Numbered from the stretch's first letter, positions 52,269 through 61,847 are shown. The stretch is 64,000 bases of DNA from Streptomyces blattellae (GCF_009709555.1 NZ_WJBG01000253.1:117384-181383); one strand, 5' to 3'. Numbers and translations: made by a program. Notes: a model not told the origin generated them from the letters alone.

Positions 52269-52574
52269 TCAAGCGCTCCTGGCCTGTCGTGCCAGCTCCA
52301 CCCTCAGTTCGAGGCCGAGGGCTCGGGCCAGGCGGTCGAGAACCGGGATCGTCGGTACGGTGCCGCCGCCCTCGAAGCGGGCCACAGCCGACTGGGTCAT
52401 CCCCGCGCGGCGTCCGAGCTCTCGTTGGGACAGCCCCAAGTCCTGACGCTGCTTGCGGACCGCCTCACCGAGCGCGAAGCGCAGCTGTGCCGCCGCGTAC
52501 TCCTCCTCGATCTCGGGGGTCATGGCCCGGGCCCCGCGGGCCTCGGCGAGGCTGGTGCGCGCGGTCTCCGTCAC
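52269..52574 (-). CDS. HigA-like XRE antitoxin
   Basis: 101 aa from a GTG that overlaps the end of the restored toxin frame (GTGA, 52571-52574), with GAGGAGGAG upstream. The helix-turn-helix is clear: VRKQRQDLGLSQRELGRRAG, TQSAVARFEGG, PTIPVLDRLARAL. Toxin-first gene order is that of higBA. It may still be active as a regulator although its toxin is broken. Confidence 0.88.
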   Translation of the reverse strand: MTETARTSLAEARGARAMTPEIEEEYAAAQLRFALGEAVRKQRQDLGLSQRELGRRAGMTQSAVARFEGGGTVPTIPVLDRLARALGLELRVELARQARSA

Positions 52575-52920
52575 AGCTCCTCCTCGTCCACGGTGTGGCC
52601 TTCGGCCTGGCATCGCTTCATGGCCTGACGCGCACGTTCGACCTCGGCGAACTCCTGCATCCTCGACTTGCGGAACACGGTGAGCATGATGATCGGCGCC
52701 CGGACGCGATCCAGTAGGTGATCCTTACGCGATCGCCGCCGCAGTAGAAGCGCAGCTCTCGCAGCTTGCCGTCGAGCTGACGCGTGTACGGCTCACCGAG
52801 ATGGACTCCCCGTTGCTCCAGCAAGTCGAGATGCATGAGGGCTTGCGCCCAGCGCTTGTCGTCAAGCCCGGCCAGCCACTCGGCGACCTCCGGCTCCGAT
52901 TCGACGATACCCCACGTCAT
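52571..52920 (-). pseudogene. HigB/RelE-like toxin with a frameshift
   Basis: The first 77 or so residues read as a HigB-type toxin (VAEWLAGLDDKRWAQALMHL, LRELRFYCGGDRVRITYWI). Near 52695-52705 the frame is lost and continues as an Arg/Ser-rich tail to 52618. A -1 shift at GGGCGCCG restores IIMLTVFRKS... and KRCQAEGHTVDEEEL, ending at 52571 in overlap with the antitoxin start. A single-base deletion, or a sequencing error, is the simplest explanation. Confidence 0.82.
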
Positions 52921-53008
52921 AGCATCAACGCTATGCCCTCAGGGGGTCCTTTTGCCCTCCATCAGCCGTGGGATCACCCGATCGTGGAGCAGCTCCCGGC
53001 CAGGCACC

Positions 53009-55282
53009 TCACCCCTTGGACGACGCGCTCGCCGACGCCCTCGCCCCCTCCTTCAAGAACCCCATGTCCTCATAGACCGGCGTCTGGAACCCGAAGGCTC
53101 CCGCGTTGACCACGTTCTTCTTGGCTGCCGTCAGCTGGGGGCGCTGGTAGAGGGGGATCGACGCGGCGGTGGCCCAGATGCGGGAGTCGGCCTTGCGGAT
53201 CAGGGCACGGGTCTCGGACTCGTCCAGCGTGGAGAGGGCCTGGTCGAAGAGCTGGTCGACCTGGTCGGTGCCGACGCGGGTGTAGTTCTGCTCGACGTTC
53301 AGGGAGCCGTCGGCGGCGGGGACGGGCTTGGCGTAGATGGGGCGGGCGTCGGTGGCGGGGAAGGCGGAGGAGGGCCAGGAGTAGAGGGCGAGGTCGTACT
53401 CGCCGGAGGCGATGTGGTCCTTGAAGTAGCTGTCGTCGGAGACCTTCTTCAGCTCGGTGCGGACGCCCACCCGGTCCAGCATCCGGCGGATCCGGTCGGC
53501 CACCGTACGCAGTGTCGCGGAGCCGTCGCCCGACGGGAGCACGAAGGTGAGGGTGAGCGGCTTGCCGTTCTTGGCGAGCGGCGCGGCCGGGGCGGCGGCG
53601 GGGGCGGCGGTGCCCATGGGGGCGTACGCACCGGGCGCACCGCCCGGCTTCAGCTGCTGCCTGCCGTCCTGGGCGAGGTGTTCGTTGCCGTTCTCGGGGT
53701 GCTTCTTCTCCCGGTCGGCCTCGCCCGGCGCCTTGTGGCCCGCCGCACGCGCCTTGTTGTCCTCGCCGTTGTCCTCGCCGTTGTCCTGGCCGCTGTCCTG
53801 GCCGCTGTCCTCGCCGTTGTCCTGGCCGCTGTCCTGGCCGTTGTCCTCGCCGTTGTCCTCGCCGACGATGTACGTCCCGTCGTCGCCGCCCGGCGATTCG
53901 TCCTCGGACTTCTTTCGCTCGGAGCCAGCCGCCTTCCCGCCCTTCTTCTTCTGCTGCTCCTCGACGGGGCCGCCCCGCACCCATCCGGCGTCCGCGAGCA
54001 GCGCCTGGGCCTCCTTGGTGTCCTGGCCGCCGAGGGCGTCGCTGTTGTCGGCGTAGGCGGCCTGGCCGGAGAGGGCGAGATGGCTGCCGACGGGTACGGC
54101 GGGCAGGCCCAACGGCTTGAGGGCAGCCGCGGCGAGTTCCTTGCGGTCGAGGGCGCGGGCCACGGCACGGCGGACGCGCTCGTCGGCGAGCGGGCCGTCG
54201 GCGCCGTTGAGGGCGAGCTGGGTGTAGGCGGGCTCGAAGGACTTGCGGACCTCGAAGCGGCGCAGGGCCGCCGAGTCGTCCGAGCCGTCGGGGCCCTGGA
54301 GCGGGGTGCCGGTGCCCTGCGGACGGGCGGCGAGGACGATGCGCCGCGACAGGTCGGGCTCGATCTCGGCGAGGTCCAGCTTGCCCTCGGCCAGCTCCTC
54401 GGCCCGCTCGTCGCGCGGTACGGAGCGCAGCACGATCTGGGAGAGCCTGGTGGGCCGCCCCCACCAGCGCGGATTACGGGTGAGGGTGATCCGGTCGGCC
54501 TTGCGGTCGATCTTCTTCACCATGAAGGGACCCGCCGTGACCTTGAGCTTGCGCCGCGCCCCGTCGTTGAAGGAGTCCGGCGTGCCCATGACCTCCTTCG
54601 GGTACAGCGGTGTGAACAGCGACCGCCAGTCGGCGTAGGTCCGGGTGAAGGTGACCTTGACCTCCAGGTCGTTGGCGCCGCGCTGGATCCGCTCGATGCG
54701 GTCGTAGCCGGCGTTACGGGCGGTCCAGTAGGAGCTGTCCTTGCCGGACAGGGCCCGCCACTGGGCGGCGAAGTCGGGCGCCCCGATCTCCCGGCCGTTG
54801 CTCCAGACGGCCTGCTGGTTGAGCTTGTAGAGGACGACCTGCTTGGGCTCGGTGTCGACGACCTTCGCGGACTCCAGGTAGCCGGGGTTGATCTGCGGGC
54901 TCCCCTTCGCGTCGAGCCGGAACATCGACGGCAGGACGGCCTGGGCGACGCGGGTGGTGGTGGCGTCGGCGTCGGCCTGGAAGGTGTTCAGGGTCTCCGG
55001 TACGGAGTCCACGGCCCAGCGCAGGGTGCCGCCGTCGGCGATCTGGGCGCGGGCGGCGGGCGCGATGTCCTGCCCGGCGAGCGGTTTGCCGGCCGGGTCC
55101 TCGGAGCTGCAGCCGGTCAGCGCGAGGGCGCTCGCGCTGGCGACGGCCACGGTGGCGCGCACGGCCGTCGATCGGCTGCGGGCACGTCGTGGCTGGTCGC
55201 GCCCGCCCAGCGGTAGCCGGAAATCGATTGCAGTCCCGCGCCCCTTCGGGGCGCTGCCCAACCGCAGCTGAGGACGGGACAT
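53009..55282 (-). CDS. solitary peptide-binding lipoprotein with Asp-rich repeat insert
   Basis: 757 aa family 5 binding protein, ATG preceded by GGAGGT. A long n-region precedes a lipobox LTGC (Cys near residue 58). The fold is interrupted at about residues 440-575 by a low-complexity insert: a Lys-rich stretch, then GEDN/GQDS tetrapeptide repeats, then Pro/Ala-rich sequence. The C-terminal domain resumes with LTLTFVLPSGDGSA. No permease or ATPase is adjacent, so it may serve one of the three nearby systems or act as a sensor. Confidence 0.88.
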   Translation of the reverse strand: MSRPQLRLGSAPKGRGTAIDFRLPLGGRDQPRRARSRSTAVRATVAVASASALALTGCSSEDPAGKPLAGQDIAPAARAQIADGGTLRWAVDSVPETLNTFQADADATTTRVAQAVLPSMFRLDAKGSPQINPGYLESAKVVDTEPKQVVLYKLNQQAVWSNGREIGAPDFAAQWRALSGKDSSYWTARNAGYDRIERIQRGANDLEVKVTFTRTYADWRSLFTPLYPKEVMGTPDSFNDGARRKLKVTAGPFMVKKIDRKADRITLTRNPRWWGRPTRLSQIVLRSVPRDERAEELAEGKLDLAEIEPDLSRRIVLAARPQGTGTPLQGPDGSDDSAALRRFEVRKSFEPAYTQLALNGADGPLADERVRRAVARALDRKELAAAALKPLGLPAVPVGSHLALSGQAAYADNSDALGGQDTKEAQALLADAGWVRGGPVEEQQKKKGGKAAGSERKKSEDESPGGDDGTYIVGEDNGEDNGQDSGQDNGEDSGQDSGQDNGEDNGEDNKARAAGHKAPGEADREKKHPENGNEHLAQDGRQQLKPGGAPGAYAPMGTAAPAAAPAAPLAKNGKPLTLTFVLPSGDGSATLRTVADRIRRMLDRVGVRTELKKVSDDSYFKDHIASGEYDLALYSWPSSAFPATDARPIYAKPVPAADGSLNVEQNYTRVGTDQVDQLFDQALSTLDESETRALIRKADSRIWATAASIPLYQRPQLTAAKKNVVNAGAFGFQTPVYEDMGFLKEGARASASASSKG
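53757..53861. repeat. 12-bp tandem repeats inside the solitary binding-protein gene
   Basis: Eight full units (53766-53861) of CCG(T/C)TGTCCT(C/G)G and a partial one before them. They are in frame and encode alternating GEDN and GQDS tetrapeptides on the minus strand. Confidence 0.92.
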
Positions 55283-55547
55283 CTCTTACCTCCGGGGGCC
55301 ACAGGGCGTTACGATCACTTTTGGCGGTATATGGAGCTGATCACACGTATGCGGCCACCTAAAAGGAAAGGGTTCGGCAGCGCAGTGCGACACGGCGACG
55401 TGGCGACGGAAGCCCACCCGCTCGGCCCAACGGACCTCAGCCAATCGGTGCAGACGGCTTCCCACCGACAGGTGTGACGCGCAACACTCGCAGGCGCATG
55501 AACGTTGCCGCCCAGGGCCGCCCGGCCTACGGAAGTGAGGAAACGTC

Positions 55548-55838
55548 ATGTCCGTGCACGACGAACTGACGTCCATCCAGCGCAGCCTCGACGACCTGTC
55601 CAGGTCCGTCAGCCGCCTGGAACAGCAGATGGGCAGCGGCGGGCTGGACATCCGCCGGGTCCGCACCGACTGCGATCACCTGCGCGAGAGCGCCGCGCTG
55701 CTGAAAGCGGCGACCTCCGCCGCCACGGCACCCAAGCGCCCCGACCTCGTCACCATCCCCGACACCCCGTACGACGACTCTCTGTGGATCGACACGGACG
55801 ACGAGGGACTCGGCGCCCGTGACCGCCATGCCCCCTGA
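55548..55838 (+). CDS. small coiled-coil protein upstream of sdhCAB
   Basis: 96 aa, ATG preceded by GAGG. Residues 1-35 form a heptad-like helix (ELTSIQRSLDDLSRSVSRLEQQM); the rest is polar and acidic, ending PYDDSLWIDTDDEGLG. It has no membrane segment and no recognised family. The conserved position 85 bp before the succinate dehydrogenase operon suggests co-expression. Confidence 0.72.
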   Translation: MSVHDELTSIQRSLDDLSRSVSRLEQQMGSGGLDIRRVRTDCDHLRESAALLKAATSAATAPKRPDLVTIPDTPYDDSLWIDTDDEGLGARDRHAP

Positions 55839-55922
55839 ACCCTCGAACCCCCGCACCGATCGAACCGATCGATCTGAATCCTCGAACCGATCGATCCGAT
55901 CGAACCGACCGGAGTCAATGAG

Positions 55923-56768
55923 TTGGCCACTGGCACGGAACCACCGACAACTGAACCCCATCCCGTAGGCGGCGGCGTACGCACCGGTACGCGCGCCGCG
56001 ATCGACGCCCCGCATCTGCGGACCGACCGCTGGTGGCTGGCGCCCGCCGCCACGGCGGCCGGTCTGCTCGCGTTCATCGTCTACTCGACCTGGCGGGCCT
56101 TCGCCGACGCCGACTACTACGCGGCGCCGTATGTCTCGCCGTTCTACTCCCCCTGCCTGGCGGAGCGCTGCGAGCCGATGCACGCCGGCCCCAACTGGGA
56201 GATCTTCGGCGGCTGGTGGGGCATCTCCCCCGCGATCATCATCCTGATCTTCCCGCTCGGCTTCCGCCTGACCTGCTACTACTACCGCAAGGCCTACTAC
56301 CGGGGCTTCTGGGCCTCGCCCCCGGCCTGCGCGGTGGCGGAGCCGCACAAGAAGTACTCCGGTGAGACCCGCTTCCCGCTGATCCTGCAGAACATCCACC
56401 GGTACTTCTTCTACGCCGCGCTCCTGGTCGCCGGGATCCTGACGTACGACACCGTGCTCGCCTTCCGCGGCGGGACCGACGAAAACTACGAGTGGGGCCA
56501 CATGGGCCTCGGCACGCTGGTGTTCCTCACCAACATCGTGCTGATCTGGGCGTACACCCTGTCCTGCCACTCCTGTCGGCACATCGTGGGCGGCAAGCTG
56601 AAGCACTTCTCCCGGCATCCCGTGCGCTACCGCATGTGGCAGTGGGTGGGGAAGCTGAACAACCGTCACATGCTGCTCGCCTGGGCGTCGTTGGTGAGCG
56701 TGGCGCTCGCCGACTTCTACGTGTATCTCGTCGCGTCCGGCGCCTTCGATGATCCGAGGTTTTTCTGA
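55923..56768 (+). CDS. sdhC: succinate dehydrogenase membrane subunit
   Basis: 281 aa from a TTG. Five hydrophobic helices (WLAPAATAAGLLAFIVYSTW, ISPAIIILIFPLGF, FFYAALLVAGILTYDTVLAF, LVFLTNIVLIWAYTL, WASLVSVALADFYVYLVA), with His residues at helix borders (NIHRYFF, SCHSCRHIV, NRHMLLAW) able to bind haem. A single large membrane subunit of this kind belongs to the actinobacterial Sdh1-type complex. It overlaps sdhA by one base (TGATG). Confidence 0.88.
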   Translation: MATGTEPPTTEPHPVGGGVRTGTRAAIDAPHLRTDRWWLAPAATAAGLLAFIVYSTWRAFADADYYAAPYVSPFYSPCLAERCEPMHAGPNWEIFGGWWGISPAIIILIFPLGFRLTCYYYRKAYYRGFWASPPACAVAEPHKKYSGETRFPLILQNIHRYFFYAALLVAGILTYDTVLAFRGGTDENYEWGHMGLGTLVFLTNIVLIWAYTLSCHSCRHIVGGKLKHFSRHPVRYRMWQWVGKLNNRHMLLAWASLVSVALADFYVYLVASGAFDDPRFF

Positions 56769-58720
56769 TGTCCGTGGTGGACCGGCAGGAGTGGGACGTC
56801 GTCGTGGTCGGTGCCGGGGGCGCCGGCCTCAGGGCCGCGATCGAGGCGCGCGAGCGGGGCGCCCGTACGGCCGTGATCTGCAAGTCGCTGTTCGGCAAGG
56901 CGCACACGGTGATGGCGGAGGGCGGCATCGCCGCCGCGATGGCCAATGCCAACCCGCACGACAACTGGCAGGTGCACTTCCGTGACACCCTGCGCGGCGG
57001 CAAGTTCCTCAACCAGTGGCGGATGGCCGAGCTGCACGCCCAGGAGGCGCCCGACCGGGTCTGGGAACTGGAGACCTGGGGCGCCCTGTTCGACCGTACG
57101 AAGGACGGCCGCATCTCGCAGCGCAACTTCGGCGGCCACGAGTACCCGCGCCTCGCCCACGTCGGCGACCGCACCGGGCTCGAACTGATCCGTACGCTCC
57201 AGCAGAAGATCGTGTCCTTGCAGCAGCAGGACTTCAAGGAGACCGGCGACTACGAATCCCGGCTGAAGGTCTTCCAGGAGTGCACGGTCACCCGGGTGCT
57301 CAAGGACACAGCATCCAGTAGCGGCTCCGCCGCGGGCCGGGTCTCGGGGGTCTTCGCCTACGACCGTGAGACCGGCCGCTTCTTCGTCCTGGAGGCGCCC
57401 GCCGTCGTGATCGCGACGGGCGGTATCGGCAAGTCCTTCAAGGTGACGTCGAACTCGTGGGAGTACACCGGCGACGGGCACGCGCTGGCACTGCTCGCGG
57501 GCGCACCGCTGCTGAACATGGAGTTCGTGCAGTTCCACCCGACGGGCATGGTCTGGCCGCCGTCGGTGAAGGGGATCCTCGTCACGGAGTCGGTGCGCGG
57601 CGACGGAGGGGTGCTGCGCAACTCCGAGGGCAAGCGGTTCATGTTCGACTACATCCCCGACGTCTTCAAGGAGAAGTACGCCGAGTCGGAGGAGGAGGGC
57701 GACCGCTGGTACGAGGACCCGGACAACAACCGGCGCCCGCCTGAGCTGCTCCCGCGCGACGAAGTCGCCCGCGCGATCAACTCCGAGGTCAAGGCCGGAC
57801 GCGGCTCCCCGCACGGCGGCGTGTTCCTGGACGTGTCGACGCGGATGCCCGCCGAGGTGATCAAGCGCCGACTGCCGTCGATGTACCACCAGTTCAAGGA
57901 GCTGGCCGACGTCGACATCACGGCGGAGGCGATGGAGGTCGGGCCGACCTGTCACTACGTGATGGGCGGCATCGCGGTCGACTCCGACACGGCGGCGGCG
58001 CGCGGTGTGCCGGGGCTGTACGCGGCCGGTGAGGTGGCGGGCGGCATGCACGGCTCGAACCGGCTGGGCGGCAACTCGCTCTCCGACCTGCTGGTGTTCG
58101 GACGCCGGGCGGGCTGGCACGCGGCCGAGTACGCGGCGGCGCAGGCCTTCGAGCGTCCCCCCGTGGACGATGTCCAGGTCGACGCGGCGGCGGCGGAGGC
58201 CCTGCGCCCGTTCTCCGCGGAGAGCCCGGAAGAGGGCACGCCCGAGAACCCGTACACCCTCCACCAGGAACTCCAGCAGACCATGAACGACCTGGTCGGC
58301 ATCATCCGCCGCGAGGGCGAGATGGAGCAGGCGCTGGAGACCCTCGCTGAGCTGCGCGTACGGGCCCGGCGGGCCGGCGTGGAGGGCCACCGCCAGTTCA
58401 ACCCGGGCTGGCATCTCGCCCTGGACCTGCGGAACATGCTGCTGGTCAGCGAATGCGTGGCACGGGCGGCGCTGGAGCGCACGGAGTCACGCGGCGGCCA
58501 CACCCGCGAGGACCATCCGGCGATGGAACGCACATGGCGCCCGGTCAACCTGCTGTGCCAACTGGCCGATCCCACCGGAGGGCTGGCGGCCACCGACCCG
58601 GTACGCGGCCAGATCGACCTGCTGCGCGAGACCACCGAACCCATCCGCTCCGACCTGCTCGCCCTCTTCGACAAGGAGGAGCTGGTCAAGTACCTCGCCG
58701 AAGAGGAGCTCTACGAGTGA
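56768..58720 (+). CDS. sdhA: succinate dehydrogenase/fumarate reductase flavoprotein subunit
   Basis: 650 aa. FAD-binding VVVGAGGAGLRAAIEA at the N-terminus, the flavinylation-type KAHTVMAEGGIAAAM, substrate-site QFHPTGMVWPP and RGDGGVLRN, the GGNSLSDLLVFGRRAG capping region, and a C-terminal helical domain. It oxidises succinate in the TCA cycle and passes electrons to SdhB. Its stop overlaps the sdhB start (GTGA). Confidence 0.95.
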   Translation: MSVVDRQEWDVVVVGAGGAGLRAAIEARERGARTAVICKSLFGKAHTVMAEGGIAAAMANANPHDNWQVHFRDTLRGGKFLNQWRMAELHAQEAPDRVWELETWGALFDRTKDGRISQRNFGGHEYPRLAHVGDRTGLELIRTLQQKIVSLQQQDFKETGDYESRLKVFQECTVTRVLKDTASSSGSAAGRVSGVFAYDRETGRFFVLEAPAVVIATGGIGKSFKVTSNSWEYTGDGHALALLAGAPLLNMEFVQFHPTGMVWPPSVKGILVTESVRGDGGVLRNSEGKRFMFDYIPDVFKEKYAESEEEGDRWYEDPDNNRRPPELLPRDEVARAINSEVKAGRGSPHGGVFLDVSTRMPAEVIKRRLPSMYHQFKELADVDITAEAMEVGPTCHYVMGGIAVDSDTAAARGVPGLYAAGEVAGGMHGSNRLGGNSLSDLLVFGRRAGWHAAEYAAAQAFERPPVDDVQVDAAAAEALRPFSAESPEEGTPENPYTLHQELQQTMNDLVGIIRREGEMEQALETLAELRVRARRAGVEGHRQFNPGWHLALDLRNMLLVSECVARAALERTESRGGHTREDHPAMERTWRPVNLLCQLADPTGGLAATDPVRGQIDLLRETTEPIRSDLLALFDKEELVKYLAEEELYE

Positions 58721-59484
58721 GCAGCTACGAGGCCCGTTTCAAGGTGTGGCGGGGTGACGTCGAGGGCGGCGGCCTGGAGGACTTCAAGGTCGAGGTCAAC
58801 GAGGGCGAGGTGGTCCTGGACATCATCCACCGCCTCCAGGCCACCCAGGCGCCCGACCTGGCCGTCCGCTGGAACTGCAAGGCGGGCAAGTGCGGTTCGT
58901 GCTCGGCGGAGATCAACGGCCGCCCGCGGCTGATGTGCATGACCCGCATGTCGGTGTTCACGCCCGAGGAGACGATCACCGTCACCCCCCTGCGCGCCTT
59001 CCCGGTCGTCCGCGACCTCGTCACGGACGTCGGCTTCAACTACACCAAGGCGCGCGAGGTGCCGTCCTTCGTACCGCCCGCCGGTCTCGGGCCCGGCGAG
59101 TACCGGATGATGCAGGAGGACGTGGACCGCTCGCAGGAGTTCCGCAAGTGCATCGAGTGCTTCCTGTGCCAGGACACCTGCCATGTGGTCCGCGACCACG
59201 AGGAGAACAAGCCGGCGTTCGCCGGACCCCGCTTCCTCATGCGGGTCGCGGAACTCGACATGCATCCGCTGGACGCCGCCACCGAGTCCGGCCTGGACCG
59301 CAAGAGCACCGCCCAGGACGAACACGGTCTCGGCTACTGCAACATCACCAAGTGCTGCACGGAGGTCTGCCCCGAGGGCATCAAGATCACGGACAATGCG
59401 CTGATTCCGTTGAAGGAAAGGGCCGTTGACCGCAAGTACGACCCGCTGGTGTGGCTCGGGAACAAGATCAGACGGCGCGTCTGA
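58717..59484 (+). CDS. sdhB: succinate dehydrogenase iron-sulfur subunit
   Basis: 255 aa from a GTG. The N-terminal domain carries the 2Fe-2S motif CKAGKCGSCSAEINGRPRLMC; the C-terminal domain has CIECFLCQDTC and KCCTEVCPEGI for the 4Fe-4S and 3Fe-4S clusters. It relays electrons from SdhA to quinone at the membrane subunit. Last gene of sdhCAB. Confidence 0.95.
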   Translation: MSSYEARFKVWRGDVEGGGLEDFKVEVNEGEVVLDIIHRLQATQAPDLAVRWNCKAGKCGSCSAEINGRPRLMCMTRMSVFTPEETITVTPLRAFPVVRDLVTDVGFNYTKAREVPSFVPPAGLGPGEYRMMQEDVDRSQEFRKCIECFLCQDTCHVVRDHEENKPAFAGPRFLMRVAELDMHPLDAATESGLDRKSTAQDEHGLGYCNITKCCTEVCPEGIKITDNALIPLKERAVDRKYDPLVWLGNKIRRRV

Positions 59485-59523
59485 GCGGTTGCCGACGACG
59501 CGCCGCGCCCGGGCGCCGGGTGC

Positions 59524-60597
59524 TCACATCCGGGGTGCAGGCGCGGGTGCGGGTGCAGGCGCGGGTGCGGGTGCGGGTGGTTCCGGTTCCGGTTCCGTTG
59601 CCGGTTCCGGTGCCGGGCGTCCGATCAGTTCCAGGGCGCGGCGCAGATTGTGCTCGGCGATCGCCCGCATCGGCCCCGGCTCGGGGAAGTCGCCTTCGAG
59701 CAGCCGCAGCGGGCCCGCCACGAGGCTCAGGCGCATGGCGAGACGGTAGAGGCGCAGCCGGTCCTCGTCGAGGCCGGGGGCGCACAGGGCGTCGTACGTG
59801 TCGTGGAAGCGCAGTTCGAGGAACGCGTGCTCCCACTCCACGTCGAAGTACATCAGCCCCTCGATGTCGATGAGGGCGGGCCGGCCGTCGGCGTCCAGCA
59901 GGACGTGGTCCGGGCCGAGTTCGCCGTGGATGAGGGTGTGCCGGGTGCGGGGCCGGACGGCCGCCGCGAGCCGTCGTACGGTCTCTTCGAGCTCCTCGCG
60001 TACGGCGGCGATCCGTTCCTCCCGTACGGCGGCCTGCTCGATGTGGCGCAGGGCGCCCGCGGTGACGCGCTCGGCGGCGGAATCCGACGACGAGGTCCCG
60101 CCGTTGTCGACGAGCCCGACCTTGCCGAAGGCGGGGCCCTCCTGCGCGTGCAGGGTCGCGAGCTGGGCGGCGAGCCGCTCCAGCGCGCCGCGACCGGTGA
60201 CCGGGTCCCGCTCCAGGGCCTCCTCCAGACTGCCGCCCCGCATGTCCTCGACGACCACGGCGTCCATGGCGGGGTCGGCGTACAGGAGGCGCGGGGTGCG
60301 GACGCCCGCGGCGGCCAGTCGGTCGTGGGCGGCGGTGAACACGTCGAGGCCGGTGCCGGCGGAGAAGGGGTCGCGGGGGTCGGAGGGGCCTGCGTCCCAG
60401 TAGTCCTCGTCCGGCGACCAGACGTAGGCGACGGCGGTGGTGTCGCCGTCGAGGGTGAGCCGGTAGACACCCTTCCTGGTGCCGCCGCGCAGCCGGGTGA
60501 CGCCGGTGAGGGCGCGGCCGGTCGCGGCGCGGGCGAGGGGGGCGAGGTCGTCGCGGGTGAGGTGTCTGCGGGTGAGGTGTCTGCGGGTGGTGGTCAT
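59524..60597 (-). CDS. aminoglycoside-phosphotransferase-fold protein with altered motifs
   Basis: 357 aa. The kinase core is seen in TLIHGELGPDHVLLDADG and LIDIEGLMYFDVEWE. The usual HGDxxxxN catalytic loop reads HGELGPDH, so catalytic Asp and metal-binding Asn are replaced by Glu and His; the DFG-like Asp is kept (IDIEG). The C-terminus is an AP-dipeptide repeat. A short duplication gives the N-terminal RRHLTRRHLTR. Small-molecule kinase activity is possible but uncertain. Confidence 0.78.
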   Translation of the reverse strand: MTTTRRHLTRRHLTRDDLAPLARAATGRALTGVTRLRGGTRKGVYRLTLDGDTTAVAYVWSPDEDYWDAGPSDPRDPFSAGTGLDVFTAAHDRLAAAGVRTPRLLYADPAMDAVVVEDMRGGSLEEALERDPVTGRGALERLAAQLATLHAQEGPAFGKVGLVDNGGTSSSDSAAERVTAGALRHIEQAAVREERIAAVREELEETVRRLAAAVRPRTRHTLIHGELGPDHVLLDADGRPALIDIEGLMYFDVEWEHAFLELRFHDTYDALCAPGLDEDRLRLYRLAMRLSLVAGPLRLLEGDFPEPGPMRAIAEHNLRRALELIGRPAPEPATEPEPEPPAPAPAPAPAPAPAPRM

Positions 60598-60641
60598 CCG
60601 GCAGATCGTCGCAGTGCGGTGCGCCGGGTCGCAGGTGGTTT

Positions 60642-61847
60642 CTAACGGACCCAGTCCTTCTCGTACGCCGTCCAGTCCGCCTCCGTGGCCGCGAAGTCCA
60701 CGTACAGGGCCACTCCGAAGTTGACGCGGTCCGCGTCCGTGCGGGACAGCCCGAGGCGGACGCCGCGGACGGCGGCGGGCACGGTCTCGGCGTGCGCCCA
60801 GTGGCCGAAGCGGTTCTCGTGGAAGAACGGCAGGCCCATCAGCAGATCGGTGGACTCAGGGGTGACCTCCAGGGCGAGGGAGGTCTGTTGCGCGACATAG
60901 CCGCCGTAGGTGCTCTCCAGCGGCTGCATGGTGTCGTACGACATGACGGCGATCTGGTCGACACGGCGGGCCACCTGGCCGAAGAACTTCTGCGACCACC
61001 ACTTCGGGTGGCCGGTGGTCGCGCCCCAGAAGGAGTGGAAGCCCGGGAGCGGGTCGATCTGGTGGGCGGCGACGGAGAGGGGCGCGTTCTGGGCGCTCGT
61101 GACGCGGTGCAGGGAGTCGAGCAGCGTGAGGTAGTTCCCGTCGTCCGAGTGGAGGGGCTCCAGGTCGAAGTGGACGCCGTCGAAGCCGGCCGCGAGGATC
61201 TGGCGGGTGGAGCCGACGACCGCCGCGCGCGTCTCCGGCCGCTCCAGGCGCATGCCGTCGGGGCTCTCGGTGGCCAGGACGTCACCGAGCCAGGCCTGCA
61301 CCCGGATACCGGGCATCTCCTCGTGCACCGCGTCGATGAACCAACGGGCCCTCGGGTACGACGACTCCGGGAGCGTGCCGTCGTGTTCCAGGGGGCCTGC
61401 GTGGACGTAGAGGTCCCTGATGCCGGTGGTGCTGAGCTGCCGGGCCAGTGCGGTGACGTCGGCGTCCTTCTTACGACCGTCCACCCAGGCGTGGCCGAGC
61501 CAGATCGCGTCGCGGTTGCGGGTGCGGGTGCCGGGGGCGATGTCGCCGGTGTAGTTGATGTAGAGGGCTGTTTCGACGGTGAGGGTGGGGAGGAGGACGA
61601 GCAGGAGGAGGGCGAGCAGGGTGCGGCGGGTACGGCGTGGCCATTTCTTCCCATCCGCACCGCGCGTGCGGCCTTCGTCGTCAGGTGCGGGCAGTCCCTC
61701 GGGGGTGTCCTCACGGCTGGCGGTTTCAGGTTCGTCCTGCGCAGCAGTCACGGGTCTGTCTCTCGTGCTGTCCGCCGTGCTGTCCGTTGCGTGCGCCGCG
61801 TCCGCCGTGTCTGCCGCGTCCTCCGTGTCTGTCGTCGGTTCGTCCAT
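60642..61847 (-). CDS. membrane-anchored GH18-like TIM-barrel protein
   Basis: 401 aa from the ATG beginning DEPTTDTEDAAD. A polar N-terminus of about 75 residues, one membrane helix (LLALLLLVLLPTLTVETALYI), then an extracytoplasmic barrel. FDGVHFDLEP resembles the GH18 catalytic DxxDxDxE motif with the final Glu kept; IRVQAWLGDVL and IAVMSYDTM are barrel strands. Chitinase or wall-glycan activity is inferred only. Confidence 0.75.
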   Translation of the reverse strand: MDEPTTDTEDAADTADAAHATDSTADSTRDRPVTAAQDEPETASREDTPEGLPAPDDEGRTRGADGKKWPRRTRRTLLALLLLVLLPTLTVETALYINYTGDIAPGTRTRNRDAIWLGHAWVDGRKKDADVTALARQLSTTGIRDLYVHAGPLEHDGTLPESSYPRARWFIDAVHEEMPGIRVQAWLGDVLATESPDGMRLERPETRAAVVGSTRQILAAGFDGVHFDLEPLHSDDGNYLTLLDSLHRVTSAQNAPLSVAAHQIDPLPGFHSFWGATTGHPKWWSQKFFGQVARRVDQIAVMSYDTMQPLESTYGGYVAQQTSLALEVTPESTDLLMGLPFFHENRFGHWAHAETVPAAVRGVRLGLSRTDADRVNFGVALYVDFAATEADWTAYEKDWVR

